64,000 nt of DNA from Kingdonia uniflora (taxonomy: Eukaryota; Streptophyta; Magnoliopsida; Ranunculales; Circaeasteraceae). Positions 33,640 through 44,647 of this stretch are shown piece by piece (positions within the stretch are counted from its first letter, which is position 1; each line of letters starts with the position of its first letter). The notes beneath the pieces are model-generated. The model searched no databases and had not been told where the DNA came from. It saw only the letters and a program-made list of their open reading frames with translations. The stretch lies in the NCBI GenBank assembly GCA_014058105.1, contig JACGCM010000635.1, positions 744,001 through 808,000 of the forward strand, written 5' to 3'. Position numbers and translations under genes: made by a program.

Positions 33640-34680
33640 GAGTCGGTCAAACCTAAGTAACCAGTCAACCCTTCGACCCGACTGATAAATGGGGGCGTCC
33701 TCGAAGTTCCACAAAGTTTCGAATTCGGGCACACCTAAGTGGCATGAATAGTTAAAAGGCTAACCACTTAGGTGTGACCTTTTTGCCGACAACGTCTTGC
33801 TTCTTTTCAGGATCAAACCCACGAATAGAAATACCCATGGAGACCTTGAGGTTCCTCAAAGTCATGAATAGTCGAAAGGTTAAATACTTGGGGGTGACCT
33901 CAGGGCCGACCAAGTCTTTCTTCGTCCTGGAACAAACCCGTGGATAGAAATACCCAGGGGCGACCTCGAAGTTTAATGAACTTCTTGAGTCGGTCAAGCC
34001 TAAGTATATAGTCAACCCTTCGACCCAACTGATACTTGGGGGCGACCTCAAAGATCTAAATTTGGGCAATCCCCAGTGACATGAATAGTTGAAAGGCTAA
34101 ATACTTGGGGGCAACCACGGGGCTGGCCACGTCTTGCTTTGTTCAGGGTCAAATCGACGGATAGAAATTCCTGTGGGCGACCTCAAATCTCAATGAGCTT
34201 CTTGAGTCGGTCAAACCTAAGTATCCAATCAGGCCTTCGACCTGACTAATACTTGTGGCCTACCTCAAAGTTTCTCAAAGTTATGAATAGATAAAATGCT
34301 CAACACATAGGGGGGACCTTGTAGCTGACCACGTCTTGCATCATTTAGGATAAAACCCATGGATAGAAATACCCAGGGGCGACCTCGAAGCTCAGGCGAC
34401 CTCGAAGCCCAATGAACTTCTAGAGTCTGTCAAACCTAATTATCTAGTTAACCCTTCAACCCGACTGATACTTGAGGCTAACCTCGAAGTTTACAATGTT
34501 CTGAATTTGGGAAAACCTAAGTGGCATGAATAGTAAAAAGGCTAAACACTTGGGGGCAACCACGGGGCTGACCATATTTAGCTTTATTCTGGATTAAACC
34601 TACGGATAGAAATACTTAGGGGTGACCTAGAAGCTCAATAAAATCCTCCATTCGGTCAAACACGCCTCGATTGATACTCC
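33640..34680 (+). repeat. Tandem repeat block of element G, unit about 217 bp
   Basis: CAACCCTTCGACCCGACTGAT-type motifs at 33664, 34011, 34228 and 34447 (spacings 347, 217, 219), with CTTGAGTCGGTCAAACCTAAGTA, ATGAATAG..AAAGGCTAA and GGATAGAAATACCCAGGGGCGA runs recurring between them. It is related in motif to the 195-bp units of A and C but longer. Confidence 0.85.
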
Positions 34681-34685
34681 AGAGG

Positions 34686-35346
34686 TGCAGGGGTCTAACT
34701 TCGTGGGGAAGGAAGTGTACTCTTACACTTCGAATATTCTCCAATCAAAGGATGCAAGCATATAATCAGTAATAACACTAATCTTCTAGAAATATACGTG
34801 CGTAGAGGCCTAGAATGGGTCACTCTACGACCTCTGATGAGGAATTTTAAGAGTACTGATATAAAGATTGTGTAGTCGAAGTTTCGAGTACGAGGTAATT
34901 ACAGGGTATTCGAAGGTAAAATTCAAGGTCTGTGGGGAAAGTTTTTCTAACTTCTCCATAATTCCCCCTTCCACCTATTTATAGAACATAGGAAGGGCTG
35001 AGTTATCATGGGAGGTTAAATTACAAGACTATCCTTCGGACAACTGATTTGTACCCGGAGTCAGTTCTGATGCCGTAACTGTCAGGTCTGACACTGTAGC
35101 TATTGTTGGTTTTAATACTATGGTTGTTAGATCTGACACTGTAGTTGTCGAGCGATGTGCTCCGCTGTTCAGTCTGGTGAGCTGGCTGTCTGACATGTTT
35201 TCCTTCAACCACATATGACCATGGTCGAAGCCTATTCCCAGTCGAGTGCTCATATAGTCTCAGAGGGTTGATTATGAGTCTATTAGGATTTGTTGAATCC
35301 TTCGACTATTCAACTGGAGCTAGAAGGCTGCGAGTAGTCTACTATA
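34686..35346 (-). repeat. 3' LTR of element B
   Basis: 661 bp; plus strand TGCAGGGGTCTAACTTC to GTAGTCTACTATA, the inverted equivalent of the LTR of A. TATA box at 34977-34984 (minus). Confidence 0.88.
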
Positions 35347-35360
35347 TTCTCCTCCTCTCA
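35347..35360 (-). other. Polypurine tract of element B
   Basis: Minus-strand GAGAGGAGGAGAA adjacent to the inner edge of the 3' LTR. Confidence 0.8.
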
Positions 35361-35584
35361 GCAGGGACCTCATAAACTTGTTTAGAGGGCGCGTTTGGAG
35401 AAAATGGTTAAGTTTGGAAAGGAGGAAAGTTTGACTGGGTGATTGTTGCAATTCTGAGAAGGCTAATTAAAGACTATGATTAATAGGAGTTGTGATTAAC
35501 GAGGGATTTAACTATTTCAACCTTCAAGTATAAGAGGGTGCTTTGAGAGAACTTCAAACATCTGTATCTTCTTCCCCGAGTAAA

Positions 35585-35911
35585 ATGTTGGCTTCTTCTT
35601 TCCGAAGCAGTGGAAGCACTCCTAATACCCGGTATCAGAATATAATGGATGTAAGAGAGCTTCACATCCAGAAGAAGATACACGATCTGAAGTAGATGTT
35701 CTTTGGTGATCGAGACATTGATTGGGTAATGCCCGACTTGGTTGAACTGGAACCAGAAGAACCAATCGGTGGGATGTCTTATATGTACTGGTGGAGGGCA
35801 CTGCAATGGCTGAGCCCGATCGCTAGCAACTGGCTTTCCTTTTATGAATCAATAGTTGAGGATCTTGTAGACAGGGAAGATCGTCTTGAGGATGCTGAGG
35901 AGAGTCTCTGA
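35585..35911 (+). pseudogene. Short antisense gene, outer copy of element B
   Basis: ATG 35585 to TGA 35911, 109 codons in one frame with a single TAG at 35693-35695. It contains STPNTRYQNIMD, HIQKKIHDLK, FFGDRDIDWVMPDLVELEPE, IGGMSYMYWW and a C-terminal acidic helix VEDLVDREDRLEDAEESL. It lies 239 bp from the LTR. Related copies are at 36488, 28553 and 29293. A weak TATA-like motif is near 35529. Unknown function. Confidence 0.65.
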
Positions 35912-36410
35912 AAGGAATGCCCCCTCTGCAAGTAGGGGATTCTTGAGTATGGTATTGGCATAGCATTATAGCTAGGAATGTTTTTAGTTTTCTGTTCATG
36001 TTGACAATTTTATTTTGTTTTGGTATAAGGGCATCGACCCGAATGAAATTAGAATTTTATGAAATGGCTGTCGAATTGAAATATCGAATTGCTTGTTTGT
36101 AAGTGAGATGAATACGAAGACAATAATAGTTTAGGCGCGACAACGGTACATCAAATGTCAAACTTATTTAGGAGCGAACGTTAGAAAACTGTACGCTAGA
36201 TTGAATTGCCAAACAATATGGATAGAGGTGTGGAATACGTTAGAGTGTAGGGGACGGTTTGCGAACAAGATCCCAAAAGTTTGACTGAAAGGTTAAATGT
36301 TGGAAGCTGAGAGGTTGACTGTGGAATGTTTACATTTCTGTGGGAGGTAATAAAGAAGGGTAATTAAGAGGTAGTGGTAATTATGGTATAATATATGAGT
36401 TAAATGAAGA

Positions 36411-36419
36411 TATAAATAC
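36411..36419 (+). promoter_or_regulatory. TATA box of the inner short antisense gene of B
   Basis: TATAAATA starting at 36412, 76 bp before ATG 36488, the spacing also seen before 28868 (77) and 58856 (75 to the TATAAAG core). Confidence 0.6.
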
Positions 36420-36487
36420 GGGTTATCAGGAGGTAATTCTGTAAGTTCTTCATCTTCATCTTCTTCCTCTTCATTACAGCAAACAGT

Positions 36488-36837
36488 ATGGAGACCACAC
36501 CCAACACTCATTTTCAGATAAGAATGGACATGCCAGAGACCGCCGAATAGGGCGGAAAATGGCTAAACTAAAATTAAAGTTTCTTGGTGACCGAGAGATA
36601 GATTGGGACATGCCAGACCTGGTCGAACTAGAGCTTGGGGAGCCGATCAATGGGCAATCGTATGCATACTTATGGGGAATATGGCAGTGGAGCTTTACAA
36701 TGGTCGAGGAACGTTACCTCTTCCTGTAGAGCTTTACCGAGCGTATTGTGGAAGAAGAGGACCGGTTGCTGGGGAGCGAGCAAGGACTGGTTGCAAGAAG
36801 AGCTGCCCCATCTATAAATAAGGGGGATTCTTCATAA
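36488..36837 (+). pseudogene. Short antisense gene, inner copy of element B
   Basis: Starts METTPNTHFQIRMDMPETAE, meets TAG and a one-base frameshift near 36550, then continues in the frame of ATG 36559: KLKFLGDREIDWDMPDLVEL, GEPINGQSYAYLWG, one TAG at about 36728, IVEEEDRLLGSEQGLVARR, stop at 36835-36837. It is closest to the outer copy of A (MDTMPNMRYQKRMG, DLDWDMPELVE, INGEPYTYLW). Unknown function; probably inactive. Confidence 0.65.
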
Positions 36838-37500
36838 GGTGGCGGCAGGGTGATGGTGATGGCTGTATATTTTTAATATTATTATGTTATGTGTCTGCTT
36901 TCGTTTTTGTGTTTTTCTGTCGGAACTTTGTAATGAAAGATTGCTTCCCAAAAAATATGTGTTTTATATCAGATAAGTAAGATAGTCGAATAGACTATAG
37001 GAGTATGACCAAAACTCTGGACTCGAACATAAATAAATAATAAGTGTAGCAACATGCTTCGAATGAATTATCCTTAAAAAAAATCAAATGATCGAAGTTA
37101 GTGTACAAGATGGTTCGAAAACATATGTGTCGAGGGTGAGAACAAAATTGAGCAGGAAGAAAAATTTCAAAAGTGATGCTTCGACTGCAAAAACTGACAG
37201 CCAAAAACTCTGACATGACAGAGGGTAAACTGTTCCAAGGGCACAGTGCCTTGTAGATCATCATAATGTTTCCTTAAATTACAGGAAAAGGGGTTAACAT
37301 GATGTATAAATGTGACTAGACGGCGCTGGGCAGGTAGCAGAGGGTTCGACTTGGCTAATATAAAATTGCTAAATATTGGCGCGGAAAGTGCCCGTGTGAA
37401 TTGTTGAGGGTAAAAGTGTCAAAACGCAACCAAGCTGAAATGTAGCGGTAGTGGGGTAGTGGCAATGATAGCGGTTTTGGAAATCAAGGCGGCTTATTAT
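36838..37500. other. Spacer between short and large antisense genes of B
   Basis: AT-rich, no supported gene. The stretch 36970-37260 has tcgaa/tcgac-rich segments reminiscent of the minisatellite in A at 28138-28432 but without a clear period. Confidence 0.4.
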
Positions 37501-37508
37501 TGAGGAGG

Positions 37509-37517
37509 TATTTATAG
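37509..37517 (+). promoter_or_regulatory. Probable TATA box of the large antisense gene of B
   Basis: TATTTATAG, 82 bp before the candidate first ATG at 37591. Confidence 0.45.
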
Positions 37518-37590
37518 AGGCAGAAAGAAATTACTGTTCCCAATTTGCAAGAAAAAATAGAGAGTCAGGAAGAAAACATACTCTATTGCT

Positions 37591-40068
37591 ATGGAAGTTC
37601 TTATTAAAGAGGAGAAGAAGGGCCGCTCTTTGTTACTGTTAGAATCAACCATACAGGTATACGTCTGAACTTCACTATAAATAGGCTAAACGCAGTTCTC
37701 CATTGTAGTTTTGTCTGTTGAAAATGTTCTGAGGGGTAGGTGTTGTTAGGGTTTTGTTGGCGAAGGCCTGGCCTAGGGAGAGGGTGATCCAAGTAGCTGG
37801 GGTTCTAGCCCATTAGGACTTTGAGGGTATTGGAGGTATGACTAGTGTTGGGGTTGAGCATTCGACTATGGATGTACTAGTTGGGGAGGGTAGATAAAAA
37901 TAAGTTATTTACAAGTAATAGTCAAATATATCGATCTAATTGAGTACTTCTTCTTCTGTAGGGTAAAATGCGAACCCACCGATTATCGAGGCTAAGGCTG
38001 ATAGACGAAGAGATCAAAGAAGATGAGCCGAATATGTCTGGCTATACTCTCGTGGATGAGGGTAGCGATGTAGAAGAGTTAGACATTGCGAAAGATTCCC
38101 CATTAGCCGTGGTGGTTCCTAAAATTAGGGCTTCGAGTAAGAGCCGCCAAAAGGCTTGAGTGACCGAGGAGAGGGGTAAGGAAATGGAAAGAGGAGAGAT
38201 AAGGGGACACGAAGGTAGTGTCGAGCCTTCGGGGGATGAAAGAGAAGATGGGGAGCAGAGTGGTAATAGTAAAAGTTTGATTGACTCGGAGGAAGCAACG
38301 GGGTCTGTCTCAGCTAAAGAGAAGCTGAGGCTGGATCATTTTGTGGCGAAGGTGGAGTTCTTGAAGGTAGGGGTGGCTTTATATATAGTGGGGTCTGGGT
38401 ATACCTTTAGATCTAAACCCCGTGAGGGTTTCATTGAATTCAGAGGTTAGATTCGGTTAGGGATGCAGTTGCCCCTTCGAAAGCTGGTGAAGGAGGTACT
38501 AAACTTTTAGGAATTTTCCCCATGCCAGATGAATGGGAATTTCTTTGAAATAATATGGATGGTCGATGGTATGAATGTAGAGCTTAGAAGTGAAGGGAGG
38601 GGCTCGATCGAGTGGTACGATATTGTTTCAATCTACTCGAGAAAAGCCAACCAGAAGGCGGACACGTATCACATCTAATGTCACGCAGATAAGCCCTGGT
38701 AGTTTTATTTCTGTTCGACGGGTCAAGTCTGGGAAAAACACTTGGTTGTGGAATGGGGTAATTATGTGAATGCCGAAGGGGAGGACCCTTATCAGTTACA
38801 GTATAGGATCCATAATATAGGTACGTAGATGGCCAAAGATTTTTTGATATAGTAATTAAATAGACTGATAAATATGTTTTTGTTTGTTCTGCAGCGCCTA
38901 GTGGCTAATCTTTGGCGAATGTGAGGAATTATATTGATGAGCTGATCAACTTGGACGAGGAGTGGGTAAACTGTGTGTTTAAGAAACTAGGTATTAAGAG
39001 GAAGAGATAGAATACGATAGATTCTTTGCTTCGAAACGTTCACATTAAGCCGAAACCATAAAATAAGAGGGGAGATGAAGGTGTTTCGAGGGGGGTCGAT
39101 GGAATGGAGAAAGTGAAATCAGCGAGGAAGGTAAATTATGTTCCCAAGGGGAAGCAGGCACCGAAGCAGGTAGCGCCGGTGCCCAAAGTAGCTCGTGACG
39201 TGTCGAAGCAGGCGCTTACGCAGTCTGGCATAGGAAAAGGTAAGGTATTTCCCAAATCTCTGAAGGTACAACAGTCAAAGGTAACTCAACGTAAGAGATG
39301 CAGGGCACTGGGGAAGGATGATGTGAAGGATGTGGACAAAGAACTAATAGAAGCCAAACTGAAGGAGCACGCTCGTGCTACGGCTGCATTGATGGCAGCA
39401 CTCTGTGGTGGATGAAAAAGACTATAAATTAGGTAACTGCTTTTCTTTTGAAATTCTAAAAATTTTCATTAGTCCATGATGCTTCAAGAGATACTGATGG
39501 CTCGAATATTCTAGCAGCCAGATGCTTGGGCACAAGCTTTAATCAAGGCGCAAAAGGTAATAACAAGGCATTTGAAGCAGGCGGTTGATAATCTGGAGCT
39601 TGCTCGAGGGACTGAAGCATTGCTGGTGTCTGATATTTAAATTTTAAACTAGGAGCAGGGATAATCAGAGTGAATGCGAGAGGATACTCGAGGCTCAACA
39701 TTACAATCATATGCAGGTGTTGCAGGCGAAGCTTTCTGAGAAGGATAAGGCAATGAAAGAACAGTGGGAGATCTTTTAAGGGTAGTTCAATGATGAATAT
39801 AAGACTAACGTCAGTCTGAAGATGTTCATTGAAGTATTGGGGTATGATCCCAAAACTTTGAAATGCTTTCCCACAACCAATGATCCTATCGTCAAAGATG
39901 TTGTTCAGACTGAGGGGTTAGAAGTGGATATTGCTGGTATAGCTGTGGGAGGTTACTGGGACTGATGAAGTCGCGGATGTTGCCGTGTCAAACCCTTCTA
40001 CTGAAGGTACTGGGGGTGTTGGAGTTGAAGAACTGGCAGGAGGAGATGGTATGGCTACACCGACATGA
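37591..40068 (+). pseudogene. Large antisense gene of element B
   Basis: A candidate first exon from ATG 37591 and an intron ending TGTAG near 37960 are followed by ATG 37968: MRTHRLSRLRLIDEEIKEDE and YTLVDEGSDVEELDIA. A charged region follows (38160-38450: KLRLDHFVAKVEFLKV, GSGYTFRSKP). The gypsy-type domain (38460-38820) holds MNGNFFEI, DIVSIYSRKANQKADTYHI and GQVWEKHLVVEWGNYV. A donor GTACGT lies near 38820; the next exon holds YIDELINLDEEWVNCVFKKLGI, then a Lys/Val-rich region (39104-39415). The coiled coil has LELARGTEALLVSD, and LKMFIEVLGYDPKTLKCFP precedes a TGA at 40066-40068. It parallels the gene of A. Stops throughout. Product function unknown. Confidence 0.72.
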
Positions 40069-40429
40069 GGTATTGCGCAGGTTGTGCCAAACTATTTTTT
40101 CTTTATCTTTCTGTTTTGTTAAAATATTTGGAGTGACGGCATTTGAACAATGGTTAACAGGCTTTCGATTTGAGCTGTGAACTTGTGATTGTTTTGAATT
40201 GCTGATGTAGGTTGTACTAATACTGGTTGTTGTTGAACTTGATATGTATTGAATTGCCGTACTGAATTGCTAATGCATGGTCTACTTGATTTGAATTGGT
40301 TTGTGCTGAACTTGATTCTATGATATATGTTATGCTGAAAATTCTTATATGAAGTTGAGTTGTTGATGTTCCTGTATACGTGTATCTGTGTTTGTTGAAA
40401 GTATAGATGGTTTGTAAAAGTATCAAACC

Positions 40430-40850
40430 TCGAAGGGCTTTGAGGTCTTGCCCCGAATGTCAGCCGAGGTATGGGCATAATACGTGGGTGATATCAAGGA
40501 ATTTGCTGGGCTTTGAAGGCCTGAGCCTTGTTAAAGCAGAACATCGTCGCCCCCAATGCACTTCCGAGGGTCTATTCTGTCGACCATTCTTGCCCCCAAC
40601 TTTGATCAAAATTGGAGATTTGAAAAATTTTAAGGTCGCCGCCAAAGTATATGTCGGGGTGAAGGGTTGACATGATACTTAGGCTAGATCAAGAAATTCT
40701 TAGGACTTTGAAGGTATGGGCCTAGTCAAAGCATAATGTGGTCACCCCCAATGCATTCTTGAGGGTCCTGTCTCTCGACCATTCATGCCCCTCGAGTTTG
40801 CTCGAATTTTAGAGACTTGAAAGATTTACTGGAAGACATAGTGCGAAGTT
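40430..40850 (-). repeat. Tandem repeat block of element B, about 2 copies
   Basis: Plus-strand TGCATTCTTGAGGGTC and TGCACTTCCGAGGGTC, each after CGCCCCCAA or CACCCCCAA and before CGACCATTC.TGCCCC, are about 200 bp apart. It is the inverted equivalent of the 195-bp units of A and C. Confidence 0.75.
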
Positions 40851-40869
40851 CTGAAGAAATAAAATTTTC

Positions 40870-41990
40870 ATTGATTATACAGCATTAACATCAGGTGGAG
40901 AAGGAGGAGGCTGTAGCCTATTGTATAATACTAGTTGCATTGTATTCCATGGATTTGGCCGAGGCTATTTGTCTTCTATTATCATGTAATATGAACTATT
41001 GTCGGGTTTTTTGTACACAACATAAGGTCCTTCCTAGAATTCGGCAAGGTTGCCGACATTACGAGGCTTTGAAGAATGTGTGACGCGCCGAAGTATAAGA
41101 TCTCCAATGTTGAAACTGCATGGTCGAACTCTATTATTGTATAGCTTTTGGAAGGAGAGATGATACCGGCCGAGGTTAGCGATGGCTCGGCCTCTGGTTT
41201 CATTCATCCACAACATATTACATCCAAGTTCAAACTCATTATCTTTTTCTGGGAGTTTGGCATCGGGTGTAGGTACTTCGAATTGAGTGGGTAACACTGC
41301 TTCGGTACAATAGGCTAAAAGGAAAGGTGTGCAGCCCGTCGCCGTTTCCGGTATTATACGATATGCCCAGAGGACATGCTGCAGTTCTTAAACCCATCGT
41401 CCTTTCCTTGCATCGACATGCTTCTTGAGACCATTAACTATTGTTTTATTGATTGCTTCAACCTGACCATTCCCTTGGGGGTAGTAAGGTGTTGAGGGGG
41501 AAAGGATGATGTTGAACTTCTTTAGAAAATTTCTAACTTTGTTTCCAACAAATGGTGGACCATGGTCACATCGAATCATATGAGGGCATTGGAAGCGTGT
41601 AATAATCTTCTCCCATAGAAATTGGATGATTCTTCTTCTCTGGTTTGACATAAGGGCACAGCTTCGACCCAGTTAGTAAAGTAATTTGCTGCCATAAGAA
41701 CATTTTTGCATCTATCCGATGCTTTTGGAAAGGGACTCACAAGGTTGATATCCCAGCGCTTGAAAGGCCAAGAGACTTGACTAAAATGGAGGTCTTGCGA
41801 AGGGCAATGGATGTCATGGGCGTGACGTTGGCATTTGTCACAGTATTTCGCGTACTCCTCGGCTTACTTCTTCATATTGGGCCAGAATAGACCTTAGGAG
41901 GCGGCACGAAGGGCTATAGACCGACCGGCACTATTAGCACCGCAGGTACCTTCGTGGAGTTCGGCAATAATTTTAAAGGCTTCAGTTTGA
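40870..41990 (-). pseudogene. Integrase of element B
   Basis: From the right: ELHEGTCGA and CDKCQRHAHD finger, HFSQVSWPFKRW then DINLVSPF, where the first catalytic Asp is Asn (codon at 41746-41744). An open piece 41651-41388 reads RFQCPHMIRCDHGPPFVGNK and NGQVEAINKTIVNGLKKHVD (second Asp and Glu kept). A C-terminal open piece 41297-41034 has PTQFEVPTPDAKLPEKDNEF, ANLGRYHLSFQKLYN and NIGDLILRRV. A frameshift lies between 41660 and 41600. Non-functional because of D to N and frame breaks. Confidence 0.85.
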
Positions 41991-41999
41991 GATATGCAT

Positions 42000-42640
42000 T
42001 GGAGGTGGATGCCATTTGAGGATTTAAGACGTAATTATCCTTTGAGAATGATGTATCTGCGACAGCTTTCAAATATTAACCGTTTGGCTTGGGCATTCAA
42101 GTATTTCGATATGGAGAGTTCAAGATTTGGACTGGCCTAACATAGCTGTTATGTAGGCGAGGGCATCTGCATGTGCATTTTTTCCTCGGGGGTAGTGAGT
42201 AATAGAAGATTTTTTAGGAAAACGGTCCATGTGCTGGCGGACGAGAGCAGCATACTCAGCTATGCGACCGTTTGCTTAATTTTTATCGGTGTATTATCTC
42301 TGATCAAGTTGGGAACCTCTAGCAACTACCAGTTAGGCAACACCAAGATCGAGTGCGAGGTCGAGGCTATGGATCAAGGCTTCGTACTCAGCCTCGTTGT
42401 TGGATCATTCAAAGTTTAACTTGACTGCCTTTTTAATTTGATCATTGGTAGGTGTAACTAGGACGATACCGATCCTTGAACCCTTAGGTCCAGCGGATCC
42501 ATCCATGAAGAGACGTCAGCCTGTGTTAGGGTTCCATGGGTCGGTTTGTTCAGGCTAGTCTTCTATTAGGTCATCCTCATGTTCCTCCCAATCGACATCT
42601 TTTTGACTAGGAAGTCCGCCAGGAAATCAGTAACTGTTTG
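42000..42640 (-). pseudogene. aRNH of element B
   Basis: Minus-strand DGSAGPKGSRIGIVLVTPTN, VKLNFE, NNEAEYEALIHSLDLALDLGV (Glu and Asp positions kept), VPNLI, and lower down a degraded RGKNAHADALAYI. The frame carries stops near 42090, 42110 and 42550-42600. Second RNase H of the Tat lineage. Confidence 0.75.
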
Positions 42641-42661
42641 GCCTTTTTGGGATACCTGCTT

Positions 42662-43960
42662 CTAAAATGTGATATCGCATTCAGCCAGATAAACAGACAA
42701 CTGTTGTACCCGACTAGATTTGTCCTTCTTACTAAGTACTTCTCGAAGGAGGTAACTTGTGATAACACGAATAGAGTAAGTTTGAAAATATGGTTTGAAC
42801 ATTTGAGAAGTGCAGACAAAGGTGAGGAGTAAACATTCAAGTTTCATGTATCTAGTTTTTGTAGGTGTCAAGGTTCTGCTGATAAAGTATTCGGGTTTCT
42901 TGATGATAGATTCAGGTCGAATGAGGACTGAACTGATAAAAGTGTCAGTCACTGCGAGGTATAAAGAAAGTGTTTTGCCTTCGATAGGCGTACTGATGAT
43001 GGGTGGTGGACCGAGGTATGTTTTAAGTTCGAGAAAAGCCTGTTCGCAGTGGGATATCCAATTGATCTCAGGGCTGTTTTTCTTTTTGGTATTGTGGATG
43101 CCATGATCACGTAAGAGAGAGAAGAACCAAGCACAACTGTCTGAGGATTTCGAAATAAAGTGGTTTAGGGCCGCTATCTTGCCAGCTACATTTTGGGCTT
43201 CTTTTTTGGTTCGAGGAGAAGGTATGTCGACGAGGGCTCGGATATGAGTAGGGTTGATCTCAATACCTCGTTTACTAATGAGGTGGCCTACAAATTTGCC
43301 GGACAAAACACCAAGTTGGCATTTTTCTGGGTTGAATTTCATGTTGTATGTTCGAAGTATCGTGAAGACTTTGGTTAGGTCCTGGATGTAGGTCTGTTTT
43401 TGGTGGTTCTTGCATAACATGTCGTCGATATAAACTTTGACAGTTTTGCCAAGTAAGGGTTTAAACATAGTTGTAACAAGGCGTTGGTAAGTGGCGCCCA
43501 CATTTTTATGGCCGAAGGGCATGACGTTAAAGTAGTAAAGGCCTTTCTCTGTAATAAATGAAGTTTTAAGCTGATCCTCGGGGAGCAGGGGTACCTAATT
43601 GTAACCCGAAGTTGCGTCCATCATCGATAATCGCTCATGTCCAGCAGTGGCATCTAGAAGGACTAAAATGATCGGGAGGGGGAAGCTGTCCTTCGGTGTG
43701 TGTTTGTTGAGGTTTGTGAAGTCGACACAAATTCTGATCTTGCCATTCTTTTTAGGAACTGTAACAATGATGGATATCTAGTCAGCATACTTGACTTTTC
43801 TGATGAATCCTGCGGTTATGAGATTGTCAACCCTAAGGTTTACAGCTTCTCGAAGTCGTGGGGCCAAAGTACATTTCTTCTGCTTTACTGCTATAGCGTG
43901 AGGGATGACGTTGAGGCGATGACATGCTAAACTAGGGTCGACACCTGGCATCTTCTAAAA
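42662..43960 (-). pseudogene. RT and RNase H of element B (longest open pol piece)
   Basis: 43522-42662 is open for 286 codons: MPFGHKNVGATYQRLVTTMF, YIDDMLCKN with both catalytic Asp, FNPEKCQLGVLSGKFVGHLI, PSPRTKKEAQNVAGKIAALN, then RNase H INWISHCEQAFLELKTYLG, TDTFISSVLIRPESI and RYMKLECLLLTFVC. Upstream (43960-43523) NLITAGFIRKVKYAD, KIRICVDFTNLNKHTPKDS and RLSMMDATSGYN contain two TAG codons. Best preserved RT domain here, but not part of an intact polyprotein. Confidence 0.9.
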
Positions 43961-44163
43961 AGTCTATGTGAAGATGTTTTTGTTGGCTCAAAGGAAGTCG
44001 ATGAGTTTGAGGCGCTCTGCCTCATTTAGAAAGGAACCAATGAATGTACCTCGACCTAGACTATCGAGTTCAATATAGACAGTGGGTTCGATAGGTGTGG
44101 TAGTTAGTGTCGCGGGTATGGGGGTCAAGAAAGGCATTAATTTTTATGGTTGTTGACAAGTTT

Positions 44164-44568
44164 TCAGGTCTGATTGATCTCAGGATGTTCACATAAGCGG
44201 GTGAGGCGTTGGGAGCCTTTCAGGTTCAATGTATCATAGGGGGAAGTGAAATGAAGGGTCTGATGGTATGTCGAAGGTATGGCGCACTTGGCGTGCATCC
44301 AGTCGCGCCCAAGGATACCGAGATATTTAGATTTCTTGTCGATGACAAGAAAATTGGTTTGGAGTGTGACTGGGCCGGTAGTAACTGGATGGCCAATTTG
44401 ACCAACAACGACTTTGGTAGCGGCGTTAAAACCTTTCAGTTTGATATTGGCGGCAGTGATGAGGTATATTTTGTTCATTGCTTGGACAGTTCGAAGGAAA
44501 AGTACATCAACTGTACTTCCCGTATCGATAAGCATGGTGTAGAGGACGAGGTGTTCAACCTTAATCAT
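44164..44568 (-). pseudogene. Aspartic protease of element B
   Basis: Open for 134 codons with MLIDTGSTVDVLFL, GFNAATKVVVGQIGHPVTTG and ILGRDWMHAK, all expected motifs intact. It is cut upstream, toward gag, at 44647 where element C begins, so the start is missing. This is the best protease copy in the window. Confidence 0.85.
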
Positions 44569-44647
44569 AATGACTAATTGGTCGGAATGGGGAAAATGAA
44601 CATGCGACGTGTCGCAGTCGATAAATGAGATACCCTTAGGTCGGGGA

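Larger units (their letters stand above)
30625..34685 (+). mobile_element. Element G, 3' part (family 1)
   Basis: Continuation of the RT begun at 17200-17455, then RNase H, aRNH, integrase and a tandem repeat block, cut at 34685 by the LTR of element B. Its antisense gene and 3' LTR are not in the window. G is the oldest layer here, host to H (with element 1 and the MULE inside) and A. Confidence 0.85.
34686..44647 (-). mobile_element. Element B: Tat-lineage element, family 1, 5' end missing
   Basis: Minus strand, so the 3' LTR is on the left (34686-35346). Then come PPT, two short antisense genes, the large antisense gene, tandem repeats, integrase, aRNH, RNase H, RT and protease. Gag, PBS and 5' LTR are missing where the LTR of element C starts at 44648. 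It is the best preserved pol of the window (a 286-codon open RT/RNase H piece). Confidence 0.88.

Noticed and set aside
36603..36821. Two overlapping plus-strand ORFs of 60-72 codons
   Set aside because: They are other frames of the inner short antisense gene of B, whose conserved frame starts at 36559.
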